A stretch of DNA of 64,000 nucleotides from Faecalibacterium sp. I3-3-89 (GCF_023347275.1 NZ_CP094468.1:372001-436000), one strand, 5' to 3'; positions 17,747 through 25,715 are shown, numbered from the stretch's first letter. Numbers and translations: made by a program. Notes: generated by a model from the sequence alone, not told the origin.

Positions 17747-18182
17747 ATTTCCAGTGCTTGAGTAGGGGAACGACCGCTTCCATGTGGGCGCGAACCTGCT
17801 CTTTGGGCCAAGTTTCGGTGGCCATGTGTTCGACGCAGAAATCGATGAGCTGCTCCTTGCTTTCGTACTGGAACGTGCCGTCGTGGTAGCACCATTTGCA
17901 GTAGTCCTCGTTGAACGCGCCGTCCAGCTCGCGGCTGAGGCTCGCATCGTCCAGTGGCATCCCGCAGCACTGGCAGACCAGTGCCCGGGGAGTGCCCAGC
18001 AGGGTGTTGATGGAGACATCAAAAAAACGCGAGAGCAGTTTCAGCGTTTCGACGTTCGGCGTCGTCTCGCCCGTCTCCCAGCGGGACACCGCCTGCCGGG
18101 TCACGTAGAGCTTTTCGGCTAGTTCGTCCTGCGAAAGCCCTTTCTGAACCCGCAGCTGTCGGAGAATGTCTTTTGTGTTCAT
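17745..18182 (-). CDS. XRE-family regulator with C-terminal zinc-ribbon domain
   Basis: 145 residues in two parts. The HTH_3 domain (1-66) reads MNTKDILRQLRVQKGLSQDELAEKLYVTRQAVSRWETGE in overlapping segments, a textbook Cro/CI fold. The second half carries CQCCGMPL and DYCKWCYHDG, two Cys pairs of a known 'putative zinc ribbon' domain, followed by a helical tail. In other bacteria the same ribbon occurs with metal- or stress-related regulators; here the ligand is unknown. An upstream GAAGGCGGTGAT-type ribosome site supports ATG 18182. The gene sits beside accessory genes of lower GC. Confidence 0.85.
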   Translation of the reverse strand: MNTKDILRQLRVQKGLSQDELAEKLYVTRQAVSRWETGETTPNVETLKLLSRFFDVSINTLLGTPRALVCQCCGMPLDDASLSRELDGAFNEDYCKWCYHDGTFQYESKEQLIDFCVEHMATETWPKEQVRAHMEAVVPLLKHWK

Positions 18183-18303
18183 TGTTATCACCGCCTTCTG
18201 TGTCCAGTGTATCAGAAAAGCAGTGAAAAGCAAGCAACGAGTTGTTGCTGAGGAGGGTGATTTTTGTGGTGGAGCATGTCCACGGCAGGCGAACCTGATG
18301 TGC

Positions 18304-18549
18304 TCAGCCGGCACGATGAATGCCAAAGAATGGCGCAACGGTGGAAGCGTTTTTTCCATTGGCGTAAGCCTGTTTCAGACCATAATTTTTTCGTGCTACG
18401 GCCTCCACAAAGGCACGGTCTTTTTCAGACGCATTATAGTAATCCACATTAAAGTGCTTACAAGTCATAAGCAGTTCGTCCAGCCACGACATGGTTTCAT
18501 CTGACATGGGAGAAAAATCAAGGTCAAAATCTTTATTGTACTCTTTCAT
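18304..18549 (-). CDS. small hypothetical protein, 81 residues
   Basis: I do not recognise this family. The ATG at 18549 follows AAAGGAGAAAATT. The protein is acidic at the N-terminus (MKEYNKDFDLDFSPMSDET) and basic later (ARKNYGLKQAYANGK), with no membrane segment or signal. It is the second gene of a pair with the GNAT gene, 16 bases downstream of that stop, with its ribosome site just after the stop codon. Codon use is more AT-rich than the core genes, which hints at transfer. Confidence 0.6.
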   Translation of the reverse strand: MKEYNKDFDLDFSPMSDETMSWLDELLMTCKHFNVDYYNASEKDRAFVEAVARKNYGLKQAYANGKNASTVAPFFGIHRAG

Positions 18550-18565
18550 ATAATTTTCTCCTTTC

Positions 18566-19078
18566 TCAGAAAAGATACGAAGAAAAAATATCTTTAGCTG
18601 CCTGATCAGCAATCATAAAAGTCTTGGGTCCATCCGGATACAGAGATGCTACCGGACGTGCGCCAAAATCCCGGATATAATGCTGTTCCAGCTCGTCTGT
18701 TTTTGCTTCAAAAACAACCACGCCGTTGCAGTTTGCATCGATCGAAAGCTGGATGCCGAATGCGATCATGGCTTTCCCAATGCCCTGATACTTCTTTTGC
18801 CTTGTCAGAGTGGGGTTGCTTTCCGGCTGGCTTTCGATGTAGGCAATATAGACCGCTACGCTTCCTTCCCGAACACGGTAAGCACCCAGCGCAACGATTT
18901 CACCATCTTCGGTTTTGGCAACGTACTTTTCTTTCTGAGGGTCAAGAATAAAATCTGTGTCCCAGACGGTCTGCCAGCCGCCCCGGGTGATCTCCAAATC
19001 ATCTTTTGATGCTGCATCGACTTCAATATTGATATGCTTCCCGGTAACAGATTCTATTACATAGTATTGCAAAATCAT
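18566..19078 (-). CDS. GNAT-like N-acetyltransferase
   Basis: 170 residues, with a GNAT-like core: the substrate-side strand VALGAYRVREGSVAVYIAYIES and the acetyl-CoA loop region KKYQGIGKAMIAFGIQLS (Q/R-x-x-G-x-G/A type), followed by FEAKTDELEQHYIRDFGARPV, as in motif B. ATG 19078 is preferred over GTG 19087 because AAGGTGAG is correctly spaced for it. Substrate unknown. It leads the two-gene minus-strand unit with the 81-residue protein. Confidence 0.65.
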   Translation of the reverse strand: MILQYYVIESVTGKHINIEVDAASKDDLEITRGGWQTVWDTDFILDPQKEKYVAKTEDGEIVALGAYRVREGSVAVYIAYIESQPESNPTLTRQKKYQGIGKAMIAFGIQLSIDANCNGVVVFEAKTDELEQHYIRDFGARPVASLYPDGPKTFMIADQAAKDIFSSYLF

Positions 19079-19257
19079 TGCACTCACCTTCTTTCAGCTT
19101 TATTATAACGAAAGAACGATGGACTTTCAAGAAAGAAAAATGCAAAGAGGGTGAAAGTGTGAGTGCGAGAACCGTCCCATGGGGCAGCTTCTTGTTGGGG
19201 CGTGCCTGCCCCAAACCCTGCTGGAAGGAGTACGGCAAACTGGAATTTATAGTCCTC

Positions 19258-19677
19258 TCAAAACCAATTTGCTTTTTCTTCTCGAAATACGGGAATATCA
19301 CTATCTCGATATGGATTGTAATTATGAAGATTGCAACCAAACTCTTTTAATGATTTTATTTTGTTATCCTGTGTCCATACAATTAAAGATATTCCGTCAA
19401 ATTCTTCAACATTTCCATTATTCATTTTGCTTTTAAAATACCACTCCACGATTGTTTGATTGCCTTGATGAAAAAATTGCTTAATCTCCCAGACAAGAAC
19501 ACTTCCGCGTGTATTCCATTCGTCAAACCAGTGCTTTACCGTTTTGCGGTTTTCATATTTAGGACTCCAACTCTCAGTATATACAACATCATCTGTAAAA
19601 ATATTGTCAATTCCTAAATCTGCTTTCTTAATCCACATATCAAACCATAATCGGATAATTTTTTCTCTCTCGTTCAT
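19258..19677 (-). CDS. SnoaL/NTF2-like fold protein
   Basis: 139 residues beginning MNEREKIIRLWFDMW, with the layout of a small NTF2-like domain: an N-terminal helix, then DDVVYTESWSPKY, followed by alternating strands with IKQFFHQGNQTIVEWYFKS and a C-terminal ISLIVWTQDNKIKSLKEF strand. Such proteins are often small-molecule isomerases or of unknown role. TATGGAGGTAC supplies the ribosome site for ATG 19677. The gene is clearly more AT-rich than its surroundings and has a neighbour of similar composition, so recent acquisition is plausible. Confidence 0.6.
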   Translation of the reverse strand: MNEREKIIRLWFDMWIKKADLGIDNIFTDDVVYTESWSPKYENRKTVKHWFDEWNTRGSVLVWEIKQFFHQGNQTIVEWYFKSKMNNGNVEEFDGISLIVWTQDNKIKSLKEFGCNLHNYNPYRDSDIPVFREEKANWF

Positions 19678-20062
19678 AAAGTACCTCCATAACTTCCGAT
19701 TTACTGGGCTAAGCCGAGTATACCACACTCCACCATGAAAGAACACCCCGATATAGTGAAATTTTGCCATTTTTCTGCGTACGTGCGTACACGCTCCGCA
19801 GGGATTCCAAAGGGGCTATGCCCCTTGGCACACAGACTTTGGAACAAAGTCTAGTGTGTTACATCTTGTCAGAGGTGTACACGCTCTCCCGGTACGCACG
19901 TACACAGCGATTGCCCCCAATGCGTCATATAGGGTGACGACCAAGTTCGCACAAAGCGAACTTGATTCCTCAAAGCAAAAGGCAGGATACCACCGTCATA
20001 GTGATACCCTGCCTTTGCTCGTTTAACGCTCTGTGTAGTCCTTCCGCAGAACTTCCGATAAA
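19678..20062. other. non-coding gap with inverted repeats and hairpins
   Basis: No gene is seen. It holds an inverted pair GTACGTGCGTAC (19779-19790) and GTACGCACGTAC (19892-19903) bracketing two hairpins (GGGGC-TAT-GCCCC; AGACTTTG-GAA-CAAAGTCT), a hairpin AAGTTCGC/GCGAACTT near 19943-19963, and a 13-pair hairpin with wobbles at 19981-20013 that resembles a terminator on the minus strand. Confidence 0.6.
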
Positions 20063-20112
20063 CAAAAAACGTACCCGAACCCTTTTTCGTAAAGAATTGG
20101 GTTCGAGTACGA
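20062..20112 (-). terminator. tRNA-Val terminator
   Basis: Minus strand: 13-pair stem (20099-20111 with 20070-20082, one wobble or mismatch) followed by TTTTTTGTTT, just past the tRNA 3' end. Confidence 0.85.
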
Positions 20113-20118
20113 ACTGTT

Positions 20119-20194
20119 TGGTGGACGGTACAGGACTCGAACCTGTGACCTCCTGCACGTCAAGCAGATGCTCTACCAGCTGAGCTAACCGTCC
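20119..20194 (-). tRNA. tRNA-Val (GAC)
   Basis: Full cloverleaf on the minus strand: acceptor GGACGGT/ACCGTCC, D-arm GCTC/GAGC, anticodon loop TTGACGT giving GAC, T-arm ACAGG-TTCGAGT-CCTGT, encoded CCA. Confidence 0.95.
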
Positions 20195-20304
20195 ATATTC
20201 TGTTGCGTCGTGACGACTCTGATATAATACCATGACTTTCCCGAAAAAGCAATACTTTTTTCGAAAAAATTCTGATTTTCTTTTGAGATCTTCAAAAAAA
20301 GGGC

Positions 20305-20352
20305 GCAAAAAAGCCCCGGCGGCGTCCGGAAAACGGACAGCACCGGGGAAAA
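20305..20352 (-). terminator. mscL terminator
   Basis: Minus strand: CCCCGGTGCTGTCCG pairs with CGGACGCCGCCGGGG (one mismatch, two wobbles), then CTTTTTTG. Confidence 0.8.
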
Positions 20353-20363
20353 TGCGGGAAAGC

Positions 20364-20810
20364 TCACTGCTTTGCTTCGGGGAAACCCTCGAGCTTTGAG
20401 GTGCAGTGGGGGCAGCGGACGGCCTTGATGGCGATGTCGCTCTGGCAGTAGGGGCACTTCTTGGTGGTAGGCTCCTTCGGGGCCTCCACGGGCTTTTTGT
20501 GCAGCATATTGATGGCCTTGATGGTCACGAAGAGCACGAAGGCCACGATGAGGAAGTTGATAACGGCGTTGAGGAAGGAGCCCACGCCGATGCCCACATC
20601 GCCGATCTGGATGACAACATCCGAGAAATCGGCGTTGAAGAACAGGCCGATGATGGGGGAGATGATGTCGTTCACCAGAGAGTTGACGATGGCGGTGAAG
20701 GCCGAGCCGACGACCACACCGACTGCCATATCGAGCACATTGCCGCGCATGGCAAAGGCTTTGAACTCATCAAAGAACTTTTTGATGCCGCTGGTTTTCT
20801 TTTCTGACAT
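20364..20810 (-). CDS. mscL: large-conductance mechanosensitive channel MscL with C-terminal zinc ribbon
   Basis: Pentameric channel that opens under membrane tension in osmotic downshock. 148 residues: amphipathic N-helix (KKFFDEFKAFAMRGNVLDMAVGVVVG, TM1 from about residue 20), periplasmic loop, TM2 (FLNAVINFLIVAFVLFVTIKAIN, about 78-100), then a linker and a C-terminal treble of CPYC and CPHC pairs. Classic MscL (about 136 residues) ends in a helical bundle, so here the bundle region is replaced or extended by a rubredoxin-like zinc ribbon. I choose ATG 20810 (MSEKKTSG); an upstream ATG at 20843 is less well supported by ribosome-site spacing. Confidence 0.93.
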   Translation of the reverse strand: MSEKKTSGIKKFFDEFKAFAMRGNVLDMAVGVVVGSAFTAIVNSLVNDIISPIIGLFFNADFSDVVIQIGDVGIGVGSFLNAVINFLIVAFVLFVTIKAINMLHKKPVEAPKEPTTKKCPYCQSDIAIKAVRCPHCTSKLEGFPEAKQ

Positions 20811-20886
20811 GATAACTACCGCTCCTTTTACCGCAAATGGCATGATATAGCTCTATAATACAGGATACATCTGCCATTTTCAAGAG

Positions 20887-20936
20887 AAAAGCTGCTGCTT
20901 TGCGGCGGATGAGCGAAGCGCCTGAGAGGGCTGGGC
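20887..20936. repeat. remnant of the GAGAGGGC palindromic repeat
   Basis: GCTGCTTTGCGGCGGATG...GAAGCGCCTGAGAGGGC resembles the right end of the elements at 7222-7464 and 61196-61324. It lies directly after the pepF stop codon. Confidence 0.55.
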
Positions 20937-20938
20937 GG

Positions 20939-22630
20939 TCAGACCTGATGCTCTGCGATCCACTGGCTCATCTGCTGGGCGATGGCCTTGATGGAGCCGT
21001 CGCGGAAGGGCACCTGCAAACCAGCGGTCTCGCACAGCTCGGTGTAGCTGGCGGTACCGGCGCGGCGGACGAGGCGCAGATAGCGCTCCCATGCGTCCTT
21101 CTGGTCGTGGAGGCTCAGCAGGAAGAACTGCAGCGCGGCCATGGTGGACAGGCAGTAGTCGATATAGTAGAAGGGGCACTCGTAGATGTGGAGCTGACGC
21201 TGCCAGCCCGCACCGCGGCCATAGAAGGGCAGATTGTCGAAGTCGATCCAGGGGCGGTACTTGTGCTCCAGCTCCAGCCAAGTCTGGTTGCGCTGGTCGG
21301 GGGTGAGGTCGGGGTTCTGATACATGATGTGCTGGAACTCATCCACTGCGCAGCCGTAGGCGAGGAAGAGGAAGCTGTCCTCGGCGTGGAGCAGGGCGTA
21401 CTTGTCGGTATCCTTGCCGAAGAGCAGGTGATGCCACGGCGCGGTGAGGAACTCCATCGCCATCGAGTGGATCTCGGCACTCTCCATGCCGGGGCACTCG
21501 AGGTCGGCGGGGATCTTGGGGTCGCGCTCGGCTACATAGCCCTCGAAGGCGTGGCCGCACTCGTGGGTCAGCACGTCTACGTCAGCCGAGGTGTTGTTCC
21601 AGTTGGCGAAGATGAAGGGCGCCTTGTAAGAGGGCAGACTGGTCATATAGCCGCCGGACATCTTGCCGGGACGGCTCTCGACGTCGAACAGCTCGTTGTC
21701 CTGCATGAAGTCGATGAACTCCGCCGTCTCGGGGCTGAGTTCGTGGTACATGGTGCGGGCAGCGGCCATCCGGGCATCGTAACCTTCGATGGGCTTGGGG
21801 TTGCCGTCCCGGAAGGCGAAGGGCAGGTCGGTGAAGGTGGGGTGTTGGATGCCGGTGCGCTTGTTCTTGAGGGCGATGACTTTCTGCAGCTCAGGCACGA
21901 CGTCATGGGCCACCTGCTCGCGGAAGCGCTTGATGTCCTCGGGGCCGTAGCCGATGCGGTTCATCCGCACATAGGAAAGCTCGCTGTAGTCGTGATAGCC
22001 CATGACCTGAGCCTGCTGGTTCAGGTTCTTGACGATCTTCGTGTACAGCTCGTCCAGCTCGGCGCGGTGGGCGTCGAAGTAGCCGGCCTCGGCCTCATAG
22101 GCGGCGCGGCGGGTGGCGGCATTGGTGCTCTCCTTGTAGGGGCCGAGCTGGGGGATGGTAAGCTGTCGGCCGTCGAACTCCACCAGCGCACCGCCGTAGA
22201 TCTGCTGATAGGTGCTGACGAGGGCGTTGTACTCCTGCTGCAGCGCTACGGTGCGCTCGTCCATGCCGAGCACAGCGTTCTTCATGCCAGCCACGCAGGT
22301 GGAGCCGAAGGCCTCCGTCAGGGCATCTACATGGGGGTTGGCAAGGAAAGCGCGGCTGATCTCGACGCTGGCGTTGGACACAGCCGGGCCGTTGGCGTCA
22401 AAGAAATCCTGTTCGGCCTTCCAGTAGGTGTCGCGGGTGTCGCAGGTGTAGTGGATATTGGCGAGGTTCGCAGCGGTAGTGTAGTCGGCAAAAGCGCGGC
22501 TCTGCTCGTAATAGGTCTCCACAAGGGCCTCGCCGCTGTCGGCGGCTGCGGCTTTTGCCGTCAGCTCCTTGCAGCGGGCCAGCAGTGCGTCGATGTCGGG
22601 GCGGGTATAGGTCATCTCACTGAATTTCAT
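20939..22630 (-). CDS. oligoendopeptidase F-type M3 metallopeptidase
   Basis: Cytoplasmic zinc endopeptidase that cleaves short oligopeptides; 563 residues, the size of the M3B 'family oligoendopeptidase' group. The zinc motif HECGH is near residue 353, followed about 25 residues later by the third ligand region (ECPGMESAEIHSMAMEF), and the C-terminal YYIDYCLSTMAALQFF stretch is family-typical. The ATG at 22628-22630 follows a weak GGAAAGGAT site. It diverges from the riboswitch-controlled folT region and is a single-gene unit; its end runs into a repeat remnant. Confidence 0.94.
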   Translation of the reverse strand: MKFSEMTYTRPDIDALLARCKELTAKAAAADSGEALVETYYEQSRAFADYTTAANLANIHYTCDTRDTYWKAEQDFFDANGPAVSNASVEISRAFLANPHVDALTEAFGSTCVAGMKNAVLGMDERTVALQQEYNALVSTYQQIYGGALVEFDGRQLTIPQLGPYKESTNAATRRAAYEAEAGYFDAHRAELDELYTKIVKNLNQQAQVMGYHDYSELSYVRMNRIGYGPEDIKRFREQVAHDVVPELQKVIALKNKRTGIQHPTFTDLPFAFRDGNPKPIEGYDARMAAARTMYHELSPETAEFIDFMQDNELFDVESRPGKMSGGYMTSLPSYKAPFIFANWNNTSADVDVLTHECGHAFEGYVAERDPKIPADLECPGMESAEIHSMAMEFLTAPWHHLLFGKDTDKYALLHAEDSFLFLAYGCAVDEFQHIMYQNPDLTPDQRNQTWLELEHKYRPWIDFDNLPFYGRGAGWQRQLHIYECPFYYIDYCLSTMAALQFFLLSLHDQKDAWERYLRLVRRAGTASYTELCETAGLQVPFRDGSIKAIAQQMSQWIAEHQV

Positions 22631-22769
22631 CGAGAAAATCCTTTCCGGGACAGGAAAGTCCCTTTCAATAGTAAGTCCATCTTATCACGTTTGGGCCGAA
22701 AAAGAAAGGCTTTGGACATATGTGATAAATTCAAAGGCTTTGTTTTAGTAAACCTGTTGCATCCCATGA

Positions 22770-22798
22770 TTGAAACCGAGCGAAAAAAGGCATATAAT
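22770..22798 (+). promoter_or_regulatory. promoter of the THF riboswitch-folT transcript
   Basis: TTGAAA (22770-22775), 17 bases, TATAAT (22793-22798). Transcription would begin just before the aptamer. Confidence 0.85.
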
Positions 22799-22807
22799 AA
22801 CAGTATC

Positions 22808-22905
22808 AACAGAGTAAGGCCATGTGCGTCAAGTGCCGCATCAACGGGGAGTTGTGCTGCGGACGAAGGGAGACCCGCGGTGCATGGCCTGCATCCCGCT
22901 GCTGC
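22808..22905 (+). promoter_or_regulatory. tetrahydrofolate (THF) riboswitch
   Basis: Matches the folT-type THF aptamer: GAGTA near the 5' end, P2 formed by GGCCATG (22818-22824) with CATGGCC (22883-22889), the GCGTCAAGTGCCGC core, a P3 arm CCGCATCAAC/GTTGTGCTGCGG, CGAAGGGAGACCCGCGGTG around P4, and 3' GCATCCCGCT whose CCC can pair with the GGGG of the P3 loop. It ends about 150 bases before folT, a folate transporter gene, as expected. Confidence 0.9.
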
Positions 22906-22969
22906 ATGGACTTGGGTGCGGGCGATGCTGTCTGCACGGCGTCGCTCGGAAGTGAAGTTTGTTGAACTC

Positions 22970-23010
22970 ACGCCCTCCTTTGTGCGGTTTGTCACAGGGG
23001 AGGGCGTTTC
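22970..23010 (+). terminator. expression-platform hairpin upstream of folT
   Basis: ACGCCCTCC pairs with GGAGGGCGT (22970-22978 and 22999-23007), extended by TTGTG/CACAG, followed by a short T-stretch (TTTCATT). Probable THF-dependent terminator; the U-run is weak, so its role is inferred from position. Confidence 0.55.
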
Positions 23011-23055
23011 ATTCTGCCCTCCCGCGAGTTCCTGAAAAACAGGAGGACAGTTGAT

Positions 23056-23571
23056 ATGAACAACCATTCGAAGATCTCCGTGCGCACCCTGACGGCGATG
23101 GCCCTGCTCATTGCCATGAGCATCGTCTTTTCCTGGGTGCTGAGCATCTCTACCGGCTTTGTCCGGTTCAACCTCGGCAGCCTGCCGGTGCTGCTGGCGG
23201 GTATCCTTTTTGGGCCGTGGGCGGGCTTCGTCGTGGGCATGGTGGCCGACATCATCGGCGGCGTGCTGGCGGGCTATGCCATCAATCCGCTCATCACGCT
23301 GGGCGCGGCTTCCATCGGCCTTGTAGGGGGCTTGGGCTGGCAGAAGCTTTCGAATCTGCGCACCGGCAACCGGCTGTGGTGCAGCGTGCTTGCAGCCCAC
23401 TTCGTCGGCTCCATGGTCATCAATTCGCTGGCGCTCCACATCTTCTACGGCTATGCGTGGGCGGTGCTGGTGGCCCGCATCCCGAATGCGCTGGTGCTCA
23501 CCGCAGTGAATACGGTGTTGCTGCGCATTTTGCTTGAGAATCGGGCGCTGATGGCGGTGGCGAAGCGGTAA
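23056..23571 (+). CDS. folT: folate ECF transporter S component
   Basis: Substrate-binding membrane subunit that joins the shared EcfA/A'/T module to import folate; 171 residues, about six transmembrane helices. The first helix (TLTAMALLIAMSIVFSWVLSI) and the loop IRF-like FVRFNLGSLPVLLAGILFGPW are typical of FolT/PanT-like S components. The upstream THF aptamer decides the substrate. A ribosome site AACAGGAGGACAG precedes ATG 23056. The folC gene, which traps folate by glutamylation, lies about 820 bases downstream beyond a composite repeat. Confidence 0.93.
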   Translation: MNNHSKISVRTLTAMALLIAMSIVFSWVLSISTGFVRFNLGSLPVLLAGILFGPWAGFVVGMVADIIGGVLAGYAINPLITLGAASIGLVGGLGWQKLSNLRTGNRLWCSVLAAHFVGSMVINSLALHIFYGYAWAVLVARIPNALVLTAVNTVLLRILLENRALMAVAKR

Positions 23572-23599
23572 GGGCTTGCGCAGTATTTTTAAGCAGGCT

Positions 23600-24345
23600 T
23601 GCGCGCTGGTGGCGCGGGGTTAGAGCGCTGTTGCAGTAGGGCCAGTTTTTTAAGCAGGTTCTCGCGCTGGTAGCGCGGGGGATGTTTTTTCTTTCGGTCA
23701 AATGGCTTGCGCTCCGCGCGGGCCAGAGGCAGGGAGGGGTGTTTCGACTCCCCCCTCCCTACCTCTGGACTCCACTCTCCCCGCAACGAGTTAAGGGCTG
23801 CTCGCCCTTAACAAACCCAAAGAAGAAGTCGAAGCCCAAAAATGCTAGCCGCTGCGCTAAGACGGGTTGCGGTGCCCAGCGTCCACTTCGTGCCTTGAGC
23901 GGCACTCGTGTCCTGCTGACCGCGGCCCCAACAGCTCCTCCCTGTATCCGCCGCAGGCGGCGGTCGTCGCTGTTGCGCATTTTTTTGTGCTTCTCCTATT
24001 TACGGCTCCGCCGATGATTTCACCTTTCTACTGAACTTCACGTCTTGCAAAAGCGTAACACCAGCTGCGAAGCAGTAAGTCGGAGAAACGAGAAAAAAGC
24101 GTTTAGCGAAGCGGCTAGCTTTTTTCCGTTTCGACCTCTCCTTCGGGGTCTGAAAGGGGCGAGCAGCCCCTTTCTCGTGGATCCAGCGCGTCGAAATCGC
24201 TGGTGCTTTTCTGGTTCTCTTTTGGCACGCAAAAGAGAACATTAGCCTTAATGAAAAAGCGATTTGCCCCGCGCTACCAGCGCGAGAACCTGCTTAAAGA
24301 AAACCAAGCCCTACTGCAACATCGCTCTAATCCCGCGCACAGGCG
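23600..24345. repeat. composite hairpin-rich repeat, copy A
   Basis: A roughly 745-base quasi-palindromic element without a credible gene. Termini are inverted: 23652-23680 is the exact reverse complement of 24267-24295 (29 bases), and the similarity continues outward in the units around 23606-23648 and 24300-24340. Inside are many perfect hairpins (GTTCTCTTTTG-GCACG-CAAAAGAGAAC near 24212; TTAAGGGC-TGCTC-GCCCTTAA near 23791) and two inverted arms (23828-23998, interrupted by a 113-base module, and 24082-24135). Copy B lies at 52757-53400. It separates folT from folC. Confidence 0.85.
23864..23976. repeat. 113-base module, copy 2 (nested in composite repeat A)
   Basis: Same length, ends (GGGTTGCGG and CTGTTGC) and hairpin layout as 7265-7377. 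It splits the left inverted arm of copy A; copy B of the composite repeat lacks it at the matching position. Confidence 0.8.
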
Positions 24346-24394
24346 CGCAATGCCGCTTCCCAAAAAATAAAACCAACAAACGAGGCGTTTTTTC

Positions 24395-25669
24395 ATGAAT
24401 TACGAATCCGCTTTGGAATATATCCACGCAGTCCAGTGGGCCGGCCACAAGCCGGGCCTGAGCCGCACCCGCACGCTGCTGGCGGCGCTGGGCGACCCCC
24501 ACAAAAAGCTCCGCTTCGTCCATGTGGCGGGCACCAATGGCAAGGGCAGCACCGCCGCCATGCTGGCGTCCTGCCTTCATGCGGCGGGATACCGGGTCGG
24601 GCTTTACACCTCCCCCTTCATCAATCGCTTCAACGAACGCATTCAGGTGGACGGCGAGCAGATCCCGGATGACGCTCTGGTGCGTCTGGTGGAGCGCGTC
24701 CGCCCGGCGGCGGAAGCCATGAGCGATGTACCCACCGAGTTTGAGATCATCACTGCGCTGGGGATGCTCTGGTTCGCCGAGGAAAAATGCGACATCGTAG
24801 TGCTGGAAGTGGGCCTCGGCGGTACGCTGGACTCCACCAACGTCATCGACCCGCCCGAGTGTGCGGTCATCACGGCGCTGGGTATGGATCATGTGAAGGA
24901 GCTTGGCCCCACCCTTGCAGACATCGCCGCCGCCAAGGCCGGCATCATCAAGCCGGGCAGTCCGGTGGTGAGCTACGGCGGTGTGCCGGAGGCGGACGCC
25001 GTCATCGCCCGGACGGCGGAAGAAAAGCACGCCCCCCTCACGGTGGTGGACTTCTCCCGCCTGAACGTGGAGGGCGGAAGCCTCGACGCCGTTGCCTTCG
25101 ACTTCGACGGACTGGACGGCATCCGGCTGCCGCTCATTGGCAGCTATCAGCCAAAGAATGCCGCCCTCGCCATCACGGCCCTCCGGGTGCTGCGGGGCAG
25201 GGGCTGGAACATCCCCGACAGCGCCATCCGCACCGGCCTCGAGCAGGTGAGCTGGCCGGGCCGCTTTGAGCTGCTGCGGCACGCGCCCGCCTTCCTGCTG
25301 GATGGCAGCCACAACGCCCACGGGATGCGGGCTACCGTCCAGAGCCTCCGGGACCGCTTCCCGGGGCAGAAGTTTGTCTTCCTGCTCAGCATCATGGCCG
25401 ACAAGGATGTGGACGAGATGCTGGCGCTGCTGCTGCCGCTGGCAGAGCAGTTCGTCACCGTCGCGGCCCACACCCCCCGGGCCATGCCTGCCGAGACGTT
25501 GGCTGAGCACATCCGCGCCCGGGGCGGCAGGGCGGAAGCGGCTGCGGACATCCCCGCCGGGGTCGCCCGCGCCGTCGAGCTGGGCGGGGACGGCCCGGTC
25601 TGCGCCCTCGGCACCCTCTACTTTTCCGGCGACGTCCGGCAGGCGTTCGCCCGGCTGACGGCAGAATAA
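24395..25669 (+). CDS. folC: bifunctional folylpolyglutamate synthase/dihydrofolate synthase
   Basis: Adds glutamate to dihydropteroate or folates, which retains them in the cell. 424 residues. N-terminal Mur-ligase-like ATPase with P-loop HVAGTNGKGS (about residues 47-56), the substrate segment YTSPFINRFNERIQVDGE, metal residues in EVGLGGTLDSTNV, and the C-terminal DGSHNAHGM domain start (about residue 305). The ribosome site (ACGAGGCG) is weak. Lies downstream of folT, separated by the composite repeat, and is closed by its own terminator. Confidence 0.95.
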   Translation: MNYESALEYIHAVQWAGHKPGLSRTRTLLAALGDPHKKLRFVHVAGTNGKGSTAAMLASCLHAAGYRVGLYTSPFINRFNERIQVDGEQIPDDALVRLVERVRPAAEAMSDVPTEFEIITALGMLWFAEEKCDIVVLEVGLGGTLDSTNVIDPPECAVITALGMDHVKELGPTLADIAAAKAGIIKPGSPVVSYGGVPEADAVIARTAEEKHAPLTVVDFSRLNVEGGSLDAVAFDFDGLDGIRLPLIGSYQPKNAALAITALRVLRGRGWNIPDSAIRTGLEQVSWPGRFELLRHAPAFLLDGSHNAHGMRATVQSLRDRFPGQKFVFLLSIMADKDVDEMLALLLPLAEQFVTVAAHTPRAMPAETLAEHIRARGGRAEAAADIPAGVARAVELGGDGPVCALGTLYFSGDVRQAFARLTAE

Positions 25670-25675
25670 ATAAAA

Positions 25676-25715
25676 GAAAAGCGATGACCCAGTGCAGATG
25701 GGCCATCGCTTTTTT
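25676..25715 (+). terminator. folC terminator
   Basis: AAAAGCGATG-A-CCCA pairs with TGGG-C-CATCGCTTTT, followed by more T. Confidence 0.88.

Noticed and set aside
19680..20194. Integrated element attached at tRNA-Val
   Set aside because: No integrase, and no duplicated 3' tRNA segment within the window.
23600..24345. CRISPR array
   Set aside because: The repeats are few, unequal, inverted and self-complementary, with no regular spacer length and no cas genes nearby.
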